20,978 nucleotides of DNA, from NCBI GenBank assembly GCA_029856055.1, contig JAHQWF010000134.1, forward strand, positions 1 to 20,978. The letters run 5' to 3'. Both the position numbers and the translations under genes were made by a program. This document shows positions 16,062-20,978 of the stretch, in pieces; the first letter of the stretch is position 1; each line of letters begins with the position of its first letter. The notes beneath the pieces were generated by a model. It saw only the letters and a list, made by a program, of their open reading frames with translations. It was not told the origin of the DNA and searched no databases. Source of the stretch: Candidatus Njordarchaeota archaeon (GTDB lineage Archaea > Asgardarchaeota > Njordarchaeia > Njordarchaeales > Njordarchaeaceae).

Positions 16062-16972
16062 TTATTCCTGATGGTTATATAGTAATTTAATTTTCCCAGA
16101 ATGATGTACATAAATTTCTTTGAACATTCCTAAGTACTCCCCATCAATAGCTAAATGATCGCCTTCACTTAATACATGTAACCTGTCTAGTTGTTCATAT
16201 ATCACAGCTGGATGCGATAAATGGGTTCCCTCAAGAGCTTTAGGCAGAGCCTTCAATGCCTCAATTCTTCTCAATGCTTTAGCAAGCATCATATCTATTT
16301 TCATATCAGTAGGGTCGGCCAAGGGCGCTATAGGGATGCCTCCACGCGTAGTAGGTACATTTCCGAGATGAATAGCGTAGATATATCCCGAGTAAATTTC
16401 TTTGTTTACAGCCATTATTTTCGCAAATCTATTTATTCTCTTAATAATGGCTTTTAATATACCTACCATGTAACCCGATCCGTAAAACAATCGCTTAGCT
16501 AGCGGCGGGGTATCTTTGACCCCTAATGCAAAATGACCGATCTGTAAATTAGCTATGAAGTAGTGTTCTTTATAGTGATTGTCCACAAGTTTAATACGAG
16601 CGAGAAAAACATCAACATCAGTTTCTCTGCCAAATAATAGTGATTGAATTAAATCACTTATATTTGTTGTATTAGCGTAAATCGATAGTTCGCTACCTGT
16701 TCCACCAGGAAAGCAAATTAACTTATGTTTCTTCTCATTTATTACTAATCCTTCCACAGCTGATCTAATTGTTCCATCACCCCCAATTACCAGTAAGTAT
16801 TCGTATGAATCATCCACGCTACCAATAATGTCAGAGATTTTTTCATGAGGCCCGATAAATCTGCAGTAAAAATCGATATCATTATCTTTAAGAGCTCTAG
16901 TAACTCTCTTAGCAGCTATTATCCCCCTTTATCTCCTGCTAGTGGATTGGCAATGATGTAGATCTGAGTCAT
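16062..16972 (-). pseudogene. Lipid kinase (DAGK/LCB5 family), one-base frameshift
   Basis: A diacylglycerol/sphingosine-kinase-like protein (YegS type). The continuous frame (16062-16817) starts MDDSYEYLL and carries the GGDGT nucleotide-binding motif near its very start, so it lacks the family N-terminus. The missing part is upstream in another frame: from an ATG at 16972 the reading is MTQIYIIANPLAGDKGG, then stop. The downstream frame reads IIAAKRVTRALKDNDIDFYC and continues to GGDGT. The two join if the run of five G (16923-16927, C on the plus strand) had six. NPLAGDKG is the expected family N-terminal motif. Alternatives are a real mutation, a programmed frameshift or an assembly error. 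GTGATG lies about seven bases upstream of the ATG. The 3' end is 7 bp from the stop of ABCE1. Confidence 0.75.
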
Positions 16973-17116
16973 TAAAGATCATCACTTTTTAAGCGTCGAA
17001 GATAATAGAACATAGAATAATCAAAAATTTTTGAATTCCTATAAATGAGTATATTTTTAATTATCTTTTTTCTAAAACGAAATTAAGTCCAATTAATCTT
17101 AAAGTAGGTGTAAAAA

Positions 17117-17410
17117 GTGAATCTAGGGCTTTTTTCATTGTTTAGGACACCTACGCAGGTGAAGATAATAGAGGAGTTGTTGAAGAGACCTAACGAATAT
17201 TTTACGATGAGTAGAATGGCCAAGCTCATAAAATCATCTCCTAGCGCTGTATCGTCAAGGATTGATACATTACATAGATTAGGCATAATTAAATTCATAC
17301 CTGGTAGTGAAAAAGCAAGAATATTCTATTTAAACAAGAATAGCGAGATAACAAGTATATTGATGGATTTCTATATGAGATTAAGAAAGATAAAGATAGA
17401 AGAAAGATAA
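17117..17410 (+). CDS. Winged-helix transcription regulator (ArsR/MarR-like)
   Basis: A 97-residue single-domain DNA-binding protein. Helix pattern RTPTQVKIIEELLKRP, then MSRMAKLIKSSPSAVSSRID as helix-turn-helix, then LGIIKFIPGSEKARIFYLN as wing, fits an ArsR-type fold. The tail is basic. There is no metal-binding cysteine. The start is GTG at 17117, with AGGTG six bases upstream. It is divergent from the lipid-kinase gene (144 bp spacer) and converges on atpB with 8 bp between stops. A target cannot be named; local self-regulation would be usual for such small proteins, by inference. Confidence 0.8.
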   Translation: MNLGLFSLFRTPTQVKIIEELLKRPNEYFTMSRMAKLIKSSPSAVSSRIDTLHRLGIIKFIPGSEKARIFYLNKNSEITSILMDFYMRLRKIKIEER

Positions 17411-17418
17411 ATAGATTT

Positions 17419-18864
17419 CTAGAATGTATTCTTCTTAGCACGATACTTCGGATGATATTTCCTGATGTTTGACTCTTTTATTCTAATTAGATCCTCCTCC
17501 GGAAGTTCAGCTAAAAGCTCCCAAGCAATCTCAAGGGTCTGCTCTATTGAACGATTCTCGTATACACCTTGATTAATGAACTCTCTCTCGAACTTGTCAG
17601 CGAATCTGAGATAAATTCTCTCACGCTCAGATAGACCAATCTCTCCGATGATCCTGGCTAAACCACGTGCCTTTACGCCTTCAGCATAAGCCATGTAAAG
17701 CTGATTGGCTACATCTGGGTGATCCTCACGAGTCTTGACAATGATTTCGTCACCTATTTTCTCGACTCCGATACCGTCCTTCATCAATCTGGATAATGAT
17801 GGAAGCGGATTTATCGGAGGATATATGCCTCGAGCGTTTAATTCTCTATCAAGTATCAATTGCCCCTCGGTGATATACCCAGTCAAGTCGGGAACAGGAT
17901 GAGTCATATCTCCTCCTGGCATTGTTAGGATAGGCATTAATGTAACGCTACCTTTCTTGCCTTTAACTTTGCCCGCGCGCTCATATATTGTTGCTAGATC
18001 CGTATATAGGTAACCAGGATAACCTTTTCGCGCCGGAACCTCTTCTCTAGCTACCGAAATTGAGCGCAATGCCTCAGCGTAATTTGTCATATCAGTTAAT
18101 ATGACGAGTATATGCATATCATGCTCAAAGGCTAAGTATTCAGCTATAGTTAGACCGATCCTAGGCGCTATAATTCTCTCTATAACAGGATCTTCAGCTA
18201 GGTTTAGTATCATGGCTGATCTATTCAAAGCTCCTGTTTCCTCGAATTCTTTCCTGAAATACGCGAATTCCTCGTGCTTAATACCCATAGCCACGAACAC
18301 TATCGCGAAATCTTCTTCTTTTCCAGGAATAGTAGCTTGTCTAGCTACCTGCGCCGCTATGACATTATGGGGTAGTCCTGCCTCGGAGAAGAATGGTAGT
18401 TTTTGCCCTCGTACGAGAGAGTTCATTCCATCTATAACAGAGATACCTGTCTGTATAAATTCGCTTGGCGGTTCCCTCGCAGCTGGATTAATCACCGAGA
18501 AGAACACTTCTCTCTCCTCGTCTCCAACTGGGGGAGGTAAATCATCTAGAGGTTCGAAGCTACCGCTGAAAACACGGCCGATAAGGTCATTGGAGAGCGG
18601 GATTTTTACTACTTCACCTGTTAATCTAACACTAACGTTAAGTTCAAGCCCCTCAGTTCTACCGAACACCTGTACAATTGCTTTGTCTTCGTGAGTATCT
18701 AAAACACTACCAATCATCTCTCTACCATCAGGTAATCTTACTTCAACTAGCTCATTGTATTTGGCTCCACGAACCCCTTCCACCACAAGCAGAGGCCCTC
18801 TAATCTCGCTAACTGTTTTATAAACGATGCCTGCCTTCCCCAAAACATTCACCTCATAAACCAT
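17419..18864 (-). CDS. atpB: A-type ATP synthase subunit B (regulatory)
   Basis: The non-catalytic nucleotide-binding subunit that alternates with subunit A in the A1 head. At 481 residues it is normal in length. Visible are SEIRGPLLVVEG near the N-terminus, GLPHNVIAAQVARQA in place of the Walker A of subunit A, ILTDMTNYAEALR, and PILTMPGGDMTHPVPDLTGYITEGQ. The ATG at 18864 overlaps the end of atpA by 11 bp. The TTG at 18843 is a good alternative: GAGGTG lies six bases upstream and overlaps the atpA stop, and it gives MGKAGIVYKTVSEIRG. The downstream gene in most archaeal operons, subunit D, is absent; a convergent regulator is found instead. Confidence 0.96.
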   Translation of the reverse strand: MVYEVNVLGKAGIVYKTVSEIRGPLLVVEGVRGAKYNELVEVRLPDGREMIGSVLDTHEDKAIVQVFGRTEGLELNVSVRLTGEVVKIPLSNDLIGRVFSGSFEPLDDLPPPVGDEEREVFFSVINPAAREPPSEFIQTGISVIDGMNSLVRGQKLPFFSEAGLPHNVIAAQVARQATIPGKEEDFAIVFVAMGIKHEEFAYFRKEFEETGALNRSAMILNLAEDPVIERIIAPRIGLTIAEYLAFEHDMHILVILTDMTNYAEALRSISVAREEVPARKGYPGYLYTDLATIYERAGKVKGKKGSVTLMPILTMPGGDMTHPVPDLTGYITEGQLILDRELNARGIYPPINPLPSLSRLMKDGIGVEKIGDEIIVKTREDHPDVANQLYMAYAEGVKARGLARIIGEIGLSERERIYLRFADKFEREFINQGVYENRSIEQTLEIAWELLAELPEEDLIRIKESNIRKYHPKYRAKKNTF

Positions 18865-20677
18865 ATTCCTCAGCTAATTGTTTTACAGCCTCTATCATTC
18901 TCTCTCTAAGCTCATGTATCTTGGAGATGTCCTCCCACTCCTTCATTCTCCCTAGAAGCATGACTAGAGATAATTCCTCTTCTTGTTCTCTTTCAGGTAC
19001 CCTAAATTTGACTTTTATCTCTCTTATCTTCTCTACAGGCACTCCTTTCTCTACAAGAGGATACGTTATATTATAGAACTCCATAATTGTTCTAAGCATG
19101 CTTGCCTGTTTCTCTGGTGGACAGAAGGTATCAACTGGGTGAAAAGCGTTCTGAACTAAGAAACCTTCTCTAATGATTTCTGAAGCCAAGAGTATTAATC
19201 TTTGATCTTCAGGCAATGATTTCTCACCTACAATTCTAGCTATCTGCTCTATCTTTGAGGCCTCCTCTAACAGAGAAATAGCTCTGCTCCTTAATTCAGC
19301 GAATTCTGGATCGATTTTCTCCCAATACTCGCTCAGGGTAGTGTAGTACTTAGAGAAACTCATTAACCAATTAATAGCGGGGAAGTGTCTCTTGAACGCT
19401 AATTCCTTATCTAACGCCCACAAGGCTTCAACGAATCTCAATGTAATCGAGGTTACTGGTTCACTGAAGTCACCGCCTGGAGGTGAGACAGCTCCCATAA
19501 TTGTCAACGAACCCACCCTCTTGTCTTTACCGTAGGTAAGAACTCTTCCTGCTCTCTCATAGAACTCAGCTATTCTCTCAGCTAAGTAAGCGGGGAATCC
19601 TCTTTCAGCCGGAATCTCTTCTAGTCTACCTGAGATATCTCTCAGGGCTTCTGCCCATCTAGATGTAGAATCGGCCATTAAAGCGACACTGTATCCTTGG
19701 TCACGGAAATATTCACCGATAGTAACTCCTAAATAAATGCTGGATTCTCTAGCATAGACCGGAAGGTTACTTACATTAGCTATGAAAACGGATCTCTCGA
19801 TAAGCAATCTACCTGTTCTCGGATCTCTAAGCTTAGGGAACTTATCAATAACATCAGCCATCTCATTTCCTCGTTCACCGCAACCAATATAGATAATTAT
19901 GTCAGCATCGCTCCACTTAGCCAGTTGCTGTAAGGTGACTGTTTTTCCTGTGCCAAAGCCGCCAGGTATTGCTGCTGTTCCTCCTTTTGCTATTGGGAAG
20001 AAAGTGTCGATAACTCTTTGGCCAGTTATCAGTGGTTCCTCTAGTTTGAGTCTGCTCTTATATGGTCTTGGTATTCTAACTGGCCACTTTTGTAGCATAG
20101 TGACACTTATTGTTTTCCCATCTTTTGTCTCTATTACGGCTACTGTATCAGTTATCTTGAATTTTCCCTCACAGATCTCCTTAACTTTTCCTTCTATTGG
20201 TTTATAGGTCTCGATGGGTATTGGGACGAGGATTCTATGTTCTATTAAAGGAGTTTCTTGGACTACACCTATAATATCGCCAGAGGAAACTTCATCCCCT
20301 ACCTTGACCTTCGGAGCAAATTCCCACTTTTTATTTCTATCTAGTCTCTCTATCCTTATACCCCTCTTAATAAAGGGTCCATATACCTCATGCAACTTTA
20401 TTTCAGAGAACTCTAATCCATCAAAAATCTGACCTAATAATCCTGGCCCTAACTCAACTACTAAAGGCTCATATGTATTGATTACTGGTTCACCAGGTCT
20501 TAAGCCACTTGTATCCTCATAACACTGAATAGCTACGACATCCTCCTTTATTCTCACAATCTCTCCAATCAATTTTTCACTTCCTAGATTCACTACATCC
20601 CCTATCCTAGCTCTAGGAACATTTCTCGCTAAGATTAAGGGCCCATTAACACGTATTATTTTACCTGCATTCTGCAT
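18854..20677 (-). CDS. atpA: A-type ATP synthase subunit A (catalytic)
   Basis: The catalytic nucleotide-binding subunit of the A1 head. Of 607 residues, the beta-barrel N-terminus is followed by the A-type insertion (about residues 110-210), then P-loop GGFGTGKTVT. The residues IYIGCGERGNEMADV hold the catalytic glutamate. MADSTSRWAEALRDISGRLEE, PAERGFPAYLAERIAEFYERAGR and PPGGDFSEPV follow. The P-loop reads GGFGTGKT where many A-type subunits have GPFGSGKT. No intein is present, unlike some archaeal homologues. The start ATG at 20677 has GAGGTG four bases upstream. A TATA-like TTTAAAT about 33 bp upstream on the minus strand may be its promoter. Subunits E, C and F, often upstream, are not here. 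Confidence 0.97.
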   Translation of the reverse strand: MQNAGKIIRVNGPLILARNVPRARIGDVVNLGSEKLIGEIVRIKEDVVAIQCYEDTSGLRPGEPVINTYEPLVVELGPGLLGQIFDGLEFSEIKLHEVYGPFIKRGIRIERLDRNKKWEFAPKVKVGDEVSSGDIIGVVQETPLIEHRILVPIPIETYKPIEGKVKEICEGKFKITDTVAVIETKDGKTISVTMLQKWPVRIPRPYKSRLKLEEPLITGQRVIDTFFPIAKGGTAAIPGGFGTGKTVTLQQLAKWSDADIIIYIGCGERGNEMADVIDKFPKLRDPRTGRLLIERSVFIANVSNLPVYARESSIYLGVTIGEYFRDQGYSVALMADSTSRWAEALRDISGRLEEIPAERGFPAYLAERIAEFYERAGRVLTYGKDKRVGSLTIMGAVSPPGGDFSEPVTSITLRFVEALWALDKELAFKRHFPAINWLMSFSKYYTTLSEYWEKIDPEFAELRSRAISLLEEASKIEQIARIVGEKSLPEDQRLILLASEIIREGFLVQNAFHPVDTFCPPEKQASMLRTIMEFYNITYPLVEKGVPVEKIREIKVKFRVPEREQEEELSLVMLLGRMKEWEDISKIHELRERMIEAVKQLAEEYGL

Positions 20678-20699
20678 AATTCATTCACCTCGCCATTAA

Positions 20700-20978
20700 G
20701 TAATCATAATTTCATTTAAACAAGAATTTACCCAGGATGTGTCTATATCTCTGGAAAATAATAATGTTACAATTTATGATTATGAAAGTCCGAATGTTAG
20801 AATTAGTGAAAAACTTCGTGGATTGGAAAACAAGAAAACGCTTTCTGGAATGGACACTTCATATACAAATACGAAAAGATCGCTTGGCACGGATGGGCTA
20901 TAGTGTATATTCCACCCTGGGGTTGGCTCCCAGTAGACCTAACCTATTCCTCCACAGATCCTATGTCCACCATAACAA
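20700..20978 (+). pseudogene. Transglutaminase-like fragment, 5'-truncated and frameshifted, runs off right edge
   Basis: The plus strand reads HGWAIVYIPPWGWLPVDLT near the right edge (about 20892-20948). This fits the His and Asp part of the transglutaminase-like (TGc) superfamily, where H.W..VY....GW.PVD.T is typical. In its own frame it is blocked upstream by TAG-TGA at 20805-20810 with no start. In another frame the preceding stretch reads QEFTQDVSISLENNNVTIY and then SPNVRISEK. Adding one A to the run at 20809-20813 joins the two (ISEK-TSWIGKQENAFW). No catalytic Cys precedes it and there is no convincing start (a GTG at 20739 is possible), so it looks 5'-truncated. It overlaps the likely atpA promoter. 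The remainder lies outside the window. Confidence 0.55.

Noticed and set aside
18854..20677. Possible intein in atpA, as in some archaea.
   Set aside because: Length and motif order are continuous through the P-loop, with no insertion.

Overview
The window comes from an AT-rich crenarchaeon. It most resembles Desulfurococcales and relatives, but I cannot fix the genus. The evidence is an A-type ATP synthase, DNA topoisomerase VI, aPelota, ABCE1, an Lhr-type helicase, an Ard1-type acetyltransferase, TATA-like promoters with GGTG/GAGG ribosome-binding sites, CCA-encoding tRNA genes, and tRNA introns with bulge-helix-bulge (BHB) junctions at non-canonical positions.

Layout. At 1-640 a minus-strand, GC-richer coding region runs off the left edge and looks like the N-terminus of a transposase. 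875-2884 is ATP synthase subunit I, followed by topoisomerase VI subunit A. At 4344-7644 lie three intron-containing tRNAs (Leu-GAG, Leu-CAA, Val-UAC). Between them are aPelota, 3-hexulose-6-phosphate synthase, a small HTH-like protein and a 644-bp AT-rich spacer. The tRNA-splicing endonuclease gene follows directly, and abuts a convergent e-MtaB-type tRNA methylthiotransferase. At 9874-13306 an Lhr helicase converges on an ICC-like metallophosphoesterase. Next come an intron-less tRNA-Gly, an Ard1-type acetyltransferase and ABCE1 (the last two as an operon). They are followed by a lipid-kinase gene broken by a one-base frameshift, a winged-helix regulator, and ATP synthase subunits B and A. 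A 5'-truncated, frameshifted transglutaminase-like fragment lies at the right edge.

How the genes fit together. The dominant theme is RNA maturation and translation: intron-bearing tRNAs beside their splicing endonuclease, a tRNA thiomethylase, and both halves of the ribosome rescue and recycling machinery (aPelota and ABCE1). A second theme is the ATP synthase, whose subunit genes are split between the two ends. Most notable are: three tRNA introns at three different non-canonical positions, each with a recognisable BHB; an ABCE1 in which one Fe-S ligand cysteine is serine; and two genes that each become continuous by adding one base to a homopolymer run. I do not see an obvious new defence or metabolic system.
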